Below are positions 47,763 through 56,772 of a stretch of DNA of 64,000 nt, in pieces (positions within the stretch are counted from its first letter, which is position 1; every line of letters begins with the position of its first letter). Position numbers and translations under genes: made by a program. The DNA lies in NCBI RefSeq assembly GCF_024346715.1, contig NZ_AP024852.1, positions 1,426,001 to 1,490,000 on the forward strand, read 5' to 3'. The stretch is from Photobacterium swingsii. GTDB lineage: Bacteria > Pseudomonadota > Gammaproteobacteria > Enterobacterales > Vibrionaceae. The notes under the pieces are model-generated. The model was given only the letters and a program-made list of their open reading frames with translations, had not been told where the DNA came from and searched no databases.

Positions 47763-48935
47763 TTAGCACCGCTTTTTTAAGATAAACATTTGATAGCCAA
47801 ACTGACCAAGGTAGCGGGTGTAGATCTTGGCCTCTTTGTTAATGTCTTGCAGGGCAACAGAGTGGGGGATGCCTGCCTCAAGTTCTTTCACTCGCGATTT
47901 GAGTGGCTCGTAATAGTTTTGCCATGCTTCTTCACTGAGTGTGAAGTGCTCAATAACGTCAAAACCTGCGGCGTTGATTTGTGCTAAACGTGTCGCGACA
48001 GTCTGAATATCAGGGTATTCCTGCTTCCAAAATTCAACCGCTTCATCATCTGGTGTGTCGGTCAACCATACAAGGTCACTGAGCATCATCATACCGTCGT
48101 CAGTCAGCAAAGGCTTCCATGTGGATAGGGCCTTGGTGACCCCCATGATGTAAGCACTCCCTTCCGACCAAATTAAATCAAAACTTTTATTGGGAAAGGG
48201 CATATCTGTCATACTGGCACACACAGTCGTGAGCCTATGGGCTAAGTGATTGGCTGTGAATCGTTCGTTGAGTCGTTGCAGGGCAGACTCTTCGTTGTCC
48301 ACCGCTGTGATTGATGCATCGGTGTGGTTTGCTAATAAGTGAGTTGCTAGCCCCTTACCACAGCCGATTTCAAGAATGGCTTTAGGTGTATGGGGAATAA
48401 ATGATAGTGCTTTTAGGCTTTCGCTTTCAGAACCTGGAGCCCAACGTTCAAGTGTTTCAAAGACCTTCATAAAGTCGGCCATGTAAGTGTCGTGTTCGTT
48501 CATGTCTTTTGATAACCATTTTAAGTGCAAAGCTTCTTTTTCAGTAAAACCTTGCTTTATTAACCAGTCTAAATGTGCATCTGGCGCGACTTTATCAACG
48601 CTCTCATGCCATGCTTTAAGGTCACCTTCACCCAGTAATGCAGCAAGCAATTGACGAGATTGCTGCTTTTTCGCAATTTCTTCATCCAAGGTTACTAAAC
48701 GGTTTGCCAGTAACTGGCGATCCACTTTTGCTTCTAAGCACGCTTTACACTCCTTGAGTGTTAGTCCTCCGGATTGCAGCTGCTGAATTAGGCGGATCCG
48801 CTGTAAATCTTTATCACTGTATACGCGATAACCGTTGTCGAGACGATGACCCTTAATGAGTTGCTGTTTCTCGTAATAGAGCAAAGCAGTGCGTGATAAG
48901 CCTACTTGCTCTGCAAGTTCTGAGATTCGATACAC
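47763..48935 (-). CDS. MerR-type DNA-binding domain fused to a SAM-dependent methyltransferase
   Basis: Two-domain protein of about 390 residues. The N-terminal MerR winged helix and dimerisation coil (about 1-105) has YRISELAEQVGLSRTALLYY and NGYRVYSDKDLQRIRLIQQL, with Cys in KECKACLEAK. After a helical linker with a TipAS-like look, a class I methyltransferase (about 160-390) has ILEIGCGKGLATHLLANH, AVDNEESALQRL and FDLIWSEGSAYIMG. I chose GTG 48935 (MYRISELAEQ) because GGAG lies seven bases upstream; the GTG at 48950 precedes that site. Ligand and methylation substrate are unknown. Monocistronic. Confidence 0.85.
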   Translation of the reverse strand: MYRISELAEQVGLSRTALLYYEKQQLIKGHRLDNGYRVYSDKDLQRIRLIQQLQSGGLTLKECKACLEAKVDRQLLANRLVTLDEEIAKKQQSRQLLAALLGEGDLKAWHESVDKVAPDAHLDWLIKQGFTEKEALHLKWLSKDMNEHDTYMADFMKVFETLERWAPGSESESLKALSFIPHTPKAILEIGCGKGLATHLLANHTDASITAVDNEESALQRLNERFTANHLAHRLTTVCASMTDMPFPNKSFDLIWSEGSAYIMGVTKALSTWKPLLTDDGMMMLSDLVWLTDTPDDEAVEFWKQEYPDIQTVATRLAQINAAGFDVIEHFTLSEEAWQNYYEPLKSRVKELEAGIPHSVALQDINKEAKIYTRYLGQFGYQMFILKKRC

Positions 48936-49158
48936 TGTTTTTCTCCACACGATTGTTTGAACTAAGGCACTGTAAACTGTAAAGCTATAGACAGGTCAAT
49001 ATTAACGACCATCTAATTTATAGACTATGAGGCAGCAAGCAAAGTGAGGGCCTAGATTAACGGGAGATAGAGGGGATAATCCACATCACCACAGCGGCAT
49101 GATGATGTGAGTGGGGCGCGAGAAGTGATAGTGTTGACTTATTGCTCGGCGGTAGACT

Positions 49159-49752
49159 TCATTGCGCTGAGTTTTGTGCAATGAAGTCTGTTTTAGTCAT
49201 GCCGTAATGTAGACGATCAACAAAGCCGTTTTCAACCTTGTAGTAATTTTTCTGGCTGCCTTCACGATTGAATCCGCATTTTTCTAGCGTTTTGTACGAC
49301 CCTATATTGCTGGCATAGCAATCAGCCGTGACTTTGTGAGCGCCAAGCTCGTTAAATGCAAGCGCAGTTAAGTATAGTGCGGCTTGAGTGGCAATCCCTT
49401 GTCCCCAAGCATGTTCTGCTAACTGATAGCCTACTTCAAAATTGCCTTCTAAGAACATTACAGACGGCAAACCTGCCATGCCCATGTATACGCCACTTGT
49501 GTCTCGAATGACAATGGTGAGATGTTCCGGCCATTCACCCACAGCGATGGCTTTTTCGGTGTTTGTAATAATAGGGCCAAAGAAACCTTCGTAAACTTCA
49601 ACAGGTGCAGGTGCAAAAAACAGGAATTCACTCACAGCTGGGTTACCCAGCATGTTAATAATATCTGGTAAGTCATTTAGGGTGATAAGTGAAATATTCA
49701 GTGTTGGTGTTAATGCAACAGGCTGACCTTGTTTAAGCGCGGAAATAGACAA
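49159..49752 (-). CDS. GNAT-family N-acetyltransferase (RimJ/RimL type)
   Basis: Acetyl-CoA-dependent transferase of 197 residues. The order of motifs fits the RimJ/RimL group: NISLITLNDLPDIINMLGNP at the N-terminus, then GYQLAEHAWGQGIATQAALY carrying the acetyl-CoA loop, then HKVTADCYASNIGSYKTLEK and CGFNREGSQKNYYKVENGFV near the end. The start is a TTG at 49752 with AAGG nine bases upstream. It may modify a ribosomal protein N-terminus or a small molecule; no context helps. Confidence 0.85.
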   Translation of the reverse strand: MSISALKQGQPVALTPTLNISLITLNDLPDIINMLGNPAVSEFLFFAPAPVEVYEGFFGPIITNTEKAIAVGEWPEHLTIVIRDTSGVYMGMAGLPSVMFLEGNFEVGYQLAEHAWGQGIATQAALYLTALAFNELGAHKVTADCYASNIGSYKTLEKCGFNREGSQKNYYKVENGFVDRLHYGMTKTDFIAQNSAQ

Positions 49753-49883
49753 TGTTGTAAACCTTATTAATTGGAATGGATACGATAAGGGGGATGATAG
49801 ATGGGTTGGCTTATTACAGATTGAATATTTCCGACACTTTTTGAAATGTGTGAAAGTTTGTTATAGCTGACGATAGGCTATAA

Positions 49884-49914
49884 CAAAAATCCCCCGCGAG
49901 TGGCAGGGGATTTA
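49884..49914 (-). terminator. Rho-independent terminator of the 52-residue protein gene
   Basis: Eight-pair stem AAATCCCC/GGGGATTT and a TTTTTG tail on the minus strand, about 40 bases downstream of the small gene at 49951-50109. Confidence 0.85.
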
Positions 49915-49950
49915 TCAGAGCAAGTTGTGACGCTGGAATACAAGGCTAGA

Positions 49951-50109
49951 TTAGTCTTGGGTGAGACCAATAAGCGCTTCTTGCGTAGAAGATAACTGTT
50001 GTTTGCCCGACTGATCTAAACCAAGTTCTTTGTGTGCTTCATCTGCTGTCATGCCCAGATGACAGCGAAGGATATCAATTGCAACTTGGTAATTCTCTTG
50101 GTCTGCCAT
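49951..50109 (-). CDS. Small conserved-looking protein (52 aa)
   Basis: A gene too short for most finders but well supported. A perfect AAGGAGG lies four bases before the ATG at 50109, and a strong terminator follows the stop. The 52-residue product begins MADQENYQVAIDILRCHLGM, continues with TADEAHKELGLDQSGKQQLS and ends SSTQEALIGLTQD. It is acidic, soluble and probably helical, with one Cys. It is divergent from htpX across a ~400-base spacer. I do not recognise a family. Confidence 0.72.
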   Translation of the reverse strand: MADQENYQVAIDILRCHLGMTADEAHKELGLDQSGKQQLSSTQEALIGLTQD

Positions 50110-50514
50110 TTTTCCTCCTTGATAGATATGACATTCGCTCTACATGCTATCGACAATAGCTAACTAGCATGTTCTGTGCAATACGACTAAGGTCGTATAC
50201 TAATAAAAAAACACTTTGTTCAGTGTTTAATCAGAAACAAAGGATAATTTGTAACTTAGTCTTAATATGTGTTGTTGTACAGAAAACTCTTTCTATACAA
50301 TGCGCTACCCCTCAATGGTTATGTCAAAAGTGTATGCGAGCTAACGAAAAGTAACAATTTGCGACTTTCCCTTGTAATCACTTTGATCGACCATACTATA
50401 TAGATAAATCGTTAAATGCTTTTTACGCATACGCAAATGGCGCGTAGCAGGAAGGCGTTGTGGCATTTAACAATAAAGCTGTTGAAGCTTCTTTTATTGG
50501 AGAAAACTAAAAAT
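50110..50514. promoter_or_regulatory. Divergent control region between the 52-residue protein gene and htpX
   Basis: No supported gene. A candidate htpX promoter is TTGTAA-N16-TACTAT within the stretch at 50371-50402. The same stretch also weakly resembles a heat-shock sigma-32 promoter (CTTGTAA with CCAT downstream), which would suit htpX, a heat-shock gene in E. coli. A GGAG lies ahead of htpX. Confidence 0.35.
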
Positions 50515-51393
50515 ATGAAGCGAATTGCATTGTTTTTGGCAACCAACCTTGCCGTCATGCTGGTATTCAGTGTCGTCTTGAACATTGTTTATGCTGTCAC
50601 TGGTATGCAGCCAGGTAGCCTTTCTGGGTTACTTGTAATGGCAGCCTTGTTTGGTTTTGGTGGCTCGCTGTTCTCTCTATTCATGTCGAAGAAGATGGCG
50701 TTGCGCTCTGTAGGTGGTGCTGTCATTGAGCACCCTCGTAATGAGACTGAACACTGGTTAATGGAAACTGTATCTCGTCAAGCTCAGCAAGCGGGCATTG
50801 GTATGCCAACGGTTGCGATCTACGACTCAGCGGATATTAATGCGTTTGCGACAGGTGCTAAGCGTGATGATTCATTAGTTGCTGTATCAACAGGTTTGAT
50901 GCACAGCATGACACGCGATGAAGCAGAGGCTGTTTTAGCACATGAAGTTAGCCACATTGCCAATGGTGACATGGTGACGATGACTTTGATGCAAGGTGTT
51001 GTGAATACCTTTGTTATATTTGTGTCTCGTTTGGTTGCTGGCGTTATCAGTGGTGTAAACAGTAATGATGAAGAAGGCGAAGGTGGTAGCTACATGACCT
51101 ACTTTATCGTGTCTTCTATCATGGAAGTACTGTTTGGCTTCTTAGCAAGTATCTTGACCATGTGGTATAGCCGTCATCGCGAATTTAAAGCGGATGCAGG
51201 TTCTGCCCACCTTGTTGGTAAGCAGAAGATGATTTCAGCGTTAGAGCGTCTGAAAATGAGCCAAGAGCCACAGCTTGAAGGTTCGATGATGGCGTTTGGT
51301 ATTAACGGCAAGAAGTCACTGTCTGAGCTATTTATGACACACCCACCGTTAGAGAAACGTATCGATGCTCTACGTCGTGGTGAGCACCTTTAA
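50515..51393 (+). CDS. htpX: Membrane zinc metalloprotease HtpX
   Basis: Inner-membrane M48 protease of 292 residues that degrades misfolded membrane proteins alongside FtsH. N-terminal helices ([40 protein letters not shown]) are followed by the zinc motif [10 protein letters not shown] and a third ligand in [12 protein letters not shown]; the family ending [19 protein letters not shown] is intact. ATG 50515 (MKRIALFL) matches E. coli HtpX; the frame could extend to 50416 but without support. In Vibrio cholerae htpX lies close to the biotin genes. Confidence 0.96.
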   Translation: MKRIALFLATNLAVMLVFSVVLNIVYAVTGMQPGSLSGLLVMAALFGFGGSLFSLFMSKKMALRSVGGAVIEHPRNETEHWLMETVSRQAQQAGIGMPTVAIYDSADINAFATGAKRDDSLVAVSTGLMHSMTRDEAEAVLAHEVSHIANGDMVTMTLMQGVVNTFVIFVSRLVAGVISGVNSNDEEGEGGSYMTYFIVSSIMEVLFGFLASILTMWYSRHREFKADAGSAHLVGKQKMISALERLKMSQEPQLEGSMMAFGINGKKSLSELFMTHPPLEKRIDALRRGEHL

Positions 51394-51463
51394 TCGTTAA
51401 TTGTTATAACTTTCTATGTGAAAGTCCGATGACCCGTACTAGCAGTAGGTTAGCATAAAAATC

Positions 51464-51498
51464 AAAATGCCAGTCAGTTTTGCTGACTGGCATTTTTT
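51464..51498 (+). terminator. Rho-independent terminator of htpX
   Basis: Fourteen-pair perfect stem AAAATGCCAGTCAG/CTGACTGGCATTTT with TTTTG loop and a T-run. Confidence 0.93.
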
Positions 51499-51770
51499 AT
51501 AGGTGAAGTCGGCTACCTTGGGGCCAAGGTAGTCTAGGTGCTATGGGCGCCTAGGCGCGGTGAATAGTGTTATTACTTTGCTTTCCCTACGGCTGGGTCA
51601 GCGAGCATGTGTGGGTGTTCGCGGGCGAGCTAACCTCAATCGTCAAATCGACGGATATTGAAATCAAGCAATACTGGTATAGGGCGAGACTGAAATAGCA
51701 TGTTGTAGTGCGTGATAGCGATTGGAGGAAAGTGAGGTATGCAGAAGCTGATACAGCTTGGTTGTGAAAG
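51499..51770. other. Non-coding spacer between two terminators
   Basis: No gene is supported. It holds a 9-bp inverted repeat CTACCTTGG-GG-CCAAGGTAG (about 51514-51533), directly followed by a second, imperfect one (CTAGGTGC/GCGCCTAG). Both flanking genes converge here, so these hairpins have no obvious role. Confidence 0.4.
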
Positions 51771-51808
51771 CAAAAAAAAGAGCAAAGCCATGATAGCTTT
51801 GCTCTTTC
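51771..51808 (-). terminator. Rho-independent terminator of the NhaC-family transporter
   Basis: Twelve-pair stem AAAGAGCAAAGC/GCTTTGCTCTTT and an eight-T run on the minus strand, about 20 bases after the stop. Confidence 0.93.
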
Positions 51809-51826
51809 TTACTATTTGAAAGGGAC

Positions 51827-53413
51827 TTAGTTAGTCACAGGCTCGGCGGCCATGGTAGGTTGAGACTTTCGTACAGCAAAGATGCAGAAGGCTAAGAACC
51901 ATAAGCCACTCACGCCAACACCAATCCAAGCTGATTGTGTGTAGCCGATAGCAAGGTAGCCCAGTAGTGCACCAAATGCGACAGAGCATGCGTATGGCAG
52001 CTGTGTCATGACATGGTCCATGTGGTGACAACCTGCGCCTGTAGCAGAAAGGATACTGGTACTGGAAATAGGGGAGCTGTGGTCACCAAATACCGCACCT
52101 GCTAGTACCGCAGACAGCATTGGAAGTAGCATTGCGATGTCACTTGCTGCTGCAATATCACCTGCTAGTGGTAGCATGATACCGAACGTACCCCAGCTTG
52201 TACCTGTTGCAAACGCCATAGCACAAGATAAAACAAAAACCAGCGCAGGTAATAGCTCGATAGGTAAATTGCCATTAGCCATCGATGCTAAGTAAATACC
52301 TGTTTGCATGTCGCGTACAACCGCACCAATTGTCCATGCAAAGAATAAAATCACAATCGCAGGCATCATCGCAGAGATACCTTGTGGTGCTGCTTTCAGC
52401 CAAGTGTCCGCACTCATTTTTAGTCGTAGTGCTAAACCAATAGAAACGACTAAGCTACAAATCGCACCGTAAACTAGTGACGAGCCAACATTGGTATTTT
52501 CAAACGAACCAATAATGCTAAATACTTCACCTTTCGCACTGAGTACCTCAGCGCCAGATTGCACCATGAAAAAGACTGTCGCTGCTGTTAGCGTGAAAAT
52601 AGGTAATACCATATCAATCATGCCGCCTTTGGCATCTGCTGGTATTTCTACGTCTAAGCCTGCTGGTTTGCCTTGTGATTCATCCCAAAGCTTTCCTTCT
52701 AATGCCCAAGCTTCGTGCTTACGCATTGGGCCAATGTCTAGTTTGAAGAAAATAACGCAGATCACCATTACCAAGGTAAATACCGCGTACAGATTCATTG
52801 GCATCATTTCGACAAATGCAGCGATAGGGCTTTGGTCTGTTACGTTATGCGCAACCATAATGCCGCCGACAAGCGCGATAATGTACGCCCCCCAAGATGA
52901 GATAGGCATCAGAACACAAACTGGTGCTGCAGTAGAGTCAAGCAAGTAGGCAAGTTTTGCGCGGGAGATTTGGAAGCGGTCTGTAACAGGACGACAAATC
53001 GCACCAACAGAAAGGCTGTGGAAGAAATCATCGATAAAGAAAACAAACACCATTAAACCAGTCAGCGATTTAGCACTGCGGCGATCTTTACAGCGTACCG
53101 ATGCCCAATCAGCAAAGGCTTGTGTCGCGCCAGAAACACTCATTAAACTGATTAGTGCACCAAGCAGTAACATGAAAATAATCATGTTCACATTATCGCC
53201 ATTCAGCGAGCCGTTACTCCAGACAATAGCTAAAACTTTATCAAATAAATAGTGGAGAGCTTCAAGCGGGGAATAATGGTTGAGCATTAATGCGCCAGCT
53301 GCGATACCGGTGCCGAGAGACAGCAAAACACGACGGGTGGATACAGCAAGGACGACCGCAATCATAGCGGGCAATACGGACCAAAGAGAGTCCGAAAAAT
53401 CAAAAAGGTTCAT
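51827..53413 (-). CDS. NhaC-family transporter, predicted lysine carrier
   Basis: Inner-membrane ion-coupled carrier of 528 residues with about 12 helices. The NhaC-family core includes FFIDDFFHSLSVGAICRPVT, then PISSWGAYIIALVGG, FATGTSWGTFGIMLPLAGDI and AGAVFGDHSSPISSTSILSA. The family name implies Na+/H+ exchange, but this gene lies behind a lysine riboswitch (53490-53680). NhaC-family genes with that leader have been assigned as lysine transporters (called LysW by Rodionov and colleagues, unrelated to the carrier protein of that name). Lysine uptake, probably sodium-coupled, is therefore the best call. ATG 53413 follows GAG. Confidence 0.88.
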   Translation of the reverse strand: MNLFDFSDSLWSVLPAMIAVVLAVSTRRVLLSLGTGIAAGALMLNHYSPLEALHYLFDKVLAIVWSNGSLNGDNVNMIIFMLLLGALISLMSVSGATQAFADWASVRCKDRRSAKSLTGLMVFVFFIDDFFHSLSVGAICRPVTDRFQISRAKLAYLLDSTAAPVCVLMPISSWGAYIIALVGGIMVAHNVTDQSPIAAFVEMMPMNLYAVFTLVMVICVIFFKLDIGPMRKHEAWALEGKLWDESQGKPAGLDVEIPADAKGGMIDMVLPIFTLTAATVFFMVQSGAEVLSAKGEVFSIIGSFENTNVGSSLVYGAICSLVVSIGLALRLKMSADTWLKAAPQGISAMMPAIVILFFAWTIGAVVRDMQTGIYLASMANGNLPIELLPALVFVLSCAMAFATGTSWGTFGIMLPLAGDIAAASDIAMLLPMLSAVLAGAVFGDHSSPISSTSILSATGAGCHHMDHVMTQLPYACSVAFGALLGYLAIGYTQSAWIGVGVSGLWFLAFCIFAVRKSQPTMAAEPVTN

Positions 53414-53489
53414 GATCTCAGTTCACCTACAACATATAAGGTGGAGATCTACCGAAAGGACGAGTAACTAAGAAGCATAATAACGATCA

Positions 53490-53680
53490 CTTGTTACCCC
53501 TTCTGGCAGCGCTCCATAGTAAAAACCTATGGCAGTTCTGTACCTGTTCGGCACAGACCCAGCGACTGAGATTGATAGCAACAGTCACTTCGGCGCTGGC
53601 TCCTTTCTCCGGCATCAAAGGAATCACCCTCCACTCGGATACTCTTAGGCAGCGCGCCTCTACTTTAGGGTTGGCAGACT
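53490..53680 (-). ncRNA. Lysine riboswitch (L box)
   Basis: The minus-strand leader of the NhaC-family gene carries the ordered L-box elements: GTAGAGGCGCG then AAGAGTA, GGAGCCAGCGCCGAAGTGAC (the conserved GCCGAAG block), CTGTGCCGAACAGG, and the closing GGAGCGCTGCC. The outer ACCCT/AGGGGT pairing can form P1. No intrinsic terminator follows within the ~70 bases before the start codon, so regulation may act on translation. Ends are approximate. Confidence 0.88.
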
Positions 53681-53901
53681 CCATTATACCAATGAAATGC
53701 CGTGTACTGGTATTATATGTGGTTGAATATTTTAGTCATCAAATAATCCGCTTTATTCACGGTTAAATGCAATTTTTTTGATTGTGACGATAAATATATT
53801 AAATAGGTGGATGGTAATTGTTCGTTTTGTGAATGGCTCCGATACTTTTTAGCAAAAAAGTATGCGCAAAGGCGTTGCTTGATGTGCAGTAAAATGAGAG
53901 A

Positions 53902-53932
53902 TAAAAATCGGCTGCATAATAAATATGCAGCC
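53902..53932 (-). terminator. Rho-independent terminator of the MFS carrier gene
   Basis: Nine-pair stem GGCTGCATA/TATGCAGCC and GATTTTTA on the minus strand, 23 bases after the stop. Confidence 0.9.
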
Positions 53933-53954
53933 TGATGCATCTTGGTTTTTTGAT

Positions 53955-55163
53955 TTAGCTGTATGCGGCTTGAAGACGAGCAACAGGCTTACAGTTTATT
54001 GGTAAGTGGAGTAGTGCAGCAACGAAAGCTAATACTACCGTTGACCACCAAATCGGCTCATATGAACCGTAGTAATCGTAAATTCGACCACCCACCCAAG
54101 CACCTAAAAAACTACCTACTTGGTGAGTAAAGAAAACTAAACCGTACAAGGTAGATAGGTAGCGAGCCCCGAAGATTTGACGAACCAAGCCAGAGGTTAA
54201 TGGCACTGTGCCTAACCAGCAAAAACCAATTGCACCACCAAAGATAGCAGCGGTGTGTTCAGTAACAGGTAAGGTAACAAAGGCGGCAATGACGATGGTG
54301 CGTACAAGATACAAGGAAGTCATTACATAGCGTTTATCAAACTTATCGCCCATGACACCCCAAAAATACGAGCCGAAGATATTGAAAATACCTACATAGG
54401 CCAGTGCCATCGCAGCAATATTGCCAGGTAAACCTTTATCGGCTAGGTAGCTTGGCAAGTGGGTAGCTATAAACATGACATGGAAGCCACACACAAAGAA
54501 ACCCGCATGAATTAGCCAGTAACCTCTGTGATTGAAAGCTTCAGACAATGCTTGCTTGAGTGTTTGTGAATCGTCAATCGTGTTGCTGTTACTTTTGGTA
54601 CTGCTTGTTTTCATAAAGCTCGCAAATGCGATCATTAAACAACATGCCAAGGCAAAAAGTTGTAATGCGGTTTGCCAGTCAAAATGTGTCAGTAACGATT
54701 GTGCACCGGGGATCACTGCAAACATGCCAAACGAGCCTGCAGAGGTGGTTAAGCCAAAGGCTTTGGCTGTGTGTTCTGCGGGTACTACGCGTGCGATAGC
54801 ACCCAGTACGATTACGTAACTCGTAGCACTTAGACCTAAGCCCACCAACATACCTATAGTGATATACAAGATGCTTGGTTCAGTGGCAATTGACGTGAGA
54901 TACAAGCCCGCGCCATAGGCTACAGCACCTAACATGATAATACGTCGTGGTCCCCAGCGATCGGATGCCATGCCAACAAAAGGTTGGAACATACCAAATA
55001 GAAGGTTTTGCAGGGCAATCGCAAAGCTAAAGAATTCACGGCCGGTTTGAAATGTATCTGAGATTGGCATCATGAAGATACCGAATGACTGCCTAATCCC
55101 AAGGCTAAAAATTAATGTCCCTATTCCCATCCATACTAAAAGTGGAAAACGAAAAATGCTCAT
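53955..55163 (-). CDS. MFS transporter, oxalate/monocarboxylate-like (OFA/MCT type)
   Basis: Inner-membrane carrier of 402 residues with 12 helices. Features are GIRQSFGIFMMPI in helix 1, the loop motif GMASDRWGPRRI, and the late GLVFFTHQVGSFLGAWVGGR, similar to monocarboxylate- and oxalate/formate-type MFS proteins. Substrate unknown; a small organic acid is likely. ATG 55163 overlaps the stop of the preceding 55-residue gene (TAATG), so the two are translationally coupled. The frame extends to 55253 only by running into that gene. Confidence 0.82.
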   Translation of the reverse strand: MSIFRFPLLVWMGIGTLIFSLGIRQSFGIFMMPISDTFQTGREFFSFAIALQNLLFGMFQPFVGMASDRWGPRRIIMLGAVAYGAGLYLTSIATEPSILYITIGMLVGLGLSATSYVIVLGAIARVVPAEHTAKAFGLTTSAGSFGMFAVIPGAQSLLTHFDWQTALQLFALACCLMIAFASFMKTSSTKSNSNTIDDSQTLKQALSEAFNHRGYWLIHAGFFVCGFHVMFIATHLPSYLADKGLPGNIAAMALAYVGIFNIFGSYFWGVMGDKFDKRYVMTSLYLVRTIVIAAFVTLPVTEHTAAIFGGAIGFCWLGTVPLTSGLVRQIFGARYLSTLYGLVFFTHQVGSFLGAWVGGRIYDYYGSYEPIWWSTVVLAFVAALLHLPINCKPVARLQAAYS

Positions 55164-55330
55164 TAATGGTGCTCTATATGTGAATCCGAATTTGATTGAT
55201 GACAGCCTGCATGGACAGCATGCTGTGCAAGTGCATCTAACAAAGGCTGACAATGATGAACGCCAATAAGAGTAATGATGAGCAGTAAAACCATACGGCT
55301 TAGCTGCGCAAAAAGTGATTGTGAAAACAT
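55163..55330 (-). CDS. Small membrane-anchored His-rich protein (55 aa)
   Basis: A 55-residue protein with one hydrophobic stretch (SRMVLLLIITLIGV) and a tail rich in His and Cys (HHCQPLLDALAQHAVHAGCH, ending SDSHIEHH), suggesting metal binding at or outside the membrane. It resembles DUF2946-type small proteins in outline only. ATG 55330 has GAGG five bases upstream; the stop TAA overlaps the MFS start as TAATG, which strongly suggests a real coupled gene. A longer frame starts at 55381 without a ribosome site. Confidence 0.6.
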   Translation of the reverse strand: MFSQSLFAQLSRMVLLLIITLIGVHHCQPLLDALAQHAVHAGCHQSNSDSHIEHH

Positions 55331-55780
55331 CAGTGCCTCATACGCGAAATTGCGAGGCGCGGATTCTAAATAAACTGACATAATGAGACAAATGAATAAA
55401 AGTCAGGAGGATTATGCATAAAATGCATGTTGTGGCTGAGGGGCATTATTATGAGGAAATAAAGGATCTTCTTTAACGCTTTCCTCCAGACTAATGAAAA
55501 TGAACAAAAGCAATCTCGATTTTACTTGCAGAATGAGCTGAGCTGGAAGATTGAAATGAAGCCTTCTCGAAACGGCTTTATTCATCTCAAGGTATTTTAT
55601 ATTTTTAAAAATAGCTATGAGGGATTTGGATGATTAAAGAAAAGGTGATTAAGTATAGAATGTGATGCTCTTTGTGATAAATCACTCGGTTCACCGTGAA
55701 ACTAATCGTGTTTTTATCAAATCATCATACAATGCGCATTATCCCTCTTTACGTTATTTATGTATGAGACCAACCATCCA
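55331..55780. other. Divergent spacer between the small His-rich gene and the DMT exporter
   Basis: Contains both outward promoters, not clearly identifiable. A 20-codon frame at 55414-55476 preceded by AGGAGG is noted under findings. An imperfect hairpin AAGCCTTCTCGAAACGGCTT lies near 55560-55580. Confidence 0.4.
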
Positions 55781-56680
55781 ATGACTCTCGAAAGACGCGC
55801 TGAGTTTTTACTCCTCTTTACAACATTTTGTGCATCTGCAGGGTGGATCTTCTCAAAAGAAGTGATCCAAGGTCTGCCGCCGTTTGGATTCATGGGGTTA
55901 CGCTTTCTCACGGCTTCTTTGATATTGCTGCCTTTCTGTTTAAAGCACTTTAAAGCGGTTGCGCTGGGTGATGTGCTACGATCCATGTCGGTCGGTTGCT
56001 TACTGGGTGGGGCATTGTTGTGTTGGATTTATGCCATTTCAGTCAGTGATACCTTAGGGGAAGGGGCTTTTATTATGAGCCTGTCGGTATTACTCGCACC
56101 TTTAGTGGCTTGGGGACTCTTTAAGCATAAACCTGTCCGTGAATTTTGGTTATCTTTGCCTTTTGCTGTTATTGGATTAATGCTGTTATCGCTTTCACAA
56201 GGGTGGCAGGGGTCGATTAGCCAATTATGGTTTTTATTAGCGGCTTTCTTTCTTGCGTTGCACTTCAATTTTAATAGCCGTTTTGCGCAGCGTATGCCTG
56301 TCATGCTACTCACCTGCATTCAATTGTTTGTTACTGGGATCATGGGGCTGTTGCTATCAACATCTGTTGAAGCATGGCCATCAGCAATACCGTCAGCAAT
56401 TTGGGGATGGTTTGCGTTGAGTGTGTTGTTTGCGACGAGCTTGCGCTACCTAACTCAAACGATGGGGCAGCAGCGAGTAACGGCGGCGAATGCAGCGATC
56501 ATTATGATCTTGGAGCCGATTTGGACCGTGTTGCTTAGTATCCTATGGTACAAAGAAGCCATGCCTGCCGCTAAGATTTTAGGCTGTAGCCTGATTTTAT
56601 TTTCGTTGCTACTGTATCGTGGTTTGTCTAACCCTAAAATACGGGCATTAATTAAGCGCTCCGACCCACATGCATCATAG
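55781..56680 (+). CDS. EamA/DMT-family transporter
   Basis: Inner-membrane carrier of about 299 residues with ten helices arranged as two EamA repeats. Helix 1-2 has FCASAGWIFSKEVIQGLPPF and GFMGLRFLTASLILLP; the second repeat ends in the family pattern AANAAIIMILEPIWTVLLSI with KEAMPAAKILGCSLILFSLL. Usually metabolite or amino-acid exporters; substrate unknown. Neither ATG 55781 (MTLERRAEF) nor 55760 has a good ribosome site, so the start is open. Confidence 0.85.
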   Translation: MTLERRAEFLLLFTTFCASAGWIFSKEVIQGLPPFGFMGLRFLTASLILLPFCLKHFKAVALGDVLRSMSVGCLLGGALLCWIYAISVSDTLGEGAFIMSLSVLLAPLVAWGLFKHKPVREFWLSLPFAVIGLMLLSLSQGWQGSISQLWFLLAAFFLALHFNFNSRFAQRMPVMLLTCIQLFVTGIMGLLLSTSVEAWPSAIPSAIWGWFALSVLFATSLRYLTQTMGQQRVTAANAAIIMILEPIWTVLLSILWYKEAMPAAKILGCSLILFSLLLYRGLSNPKIRALIKRSDPHAS

Positions 56681-56772
56681 CGTGATCACTGCGAGTGATT
56701 AGCGTCATTAATAGGGCTCCCAGTTAGCTAGCCGCTATTTATATTTGTCTATCTTACTGGTCTATATTGCGG

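Noticed and set aside
53487..53684. 65-codon frame on the minus strand
   Set aside because: It lies entirely inside the lysine riboswitch and has no ribosome site; the RNA structure explains the sequence.
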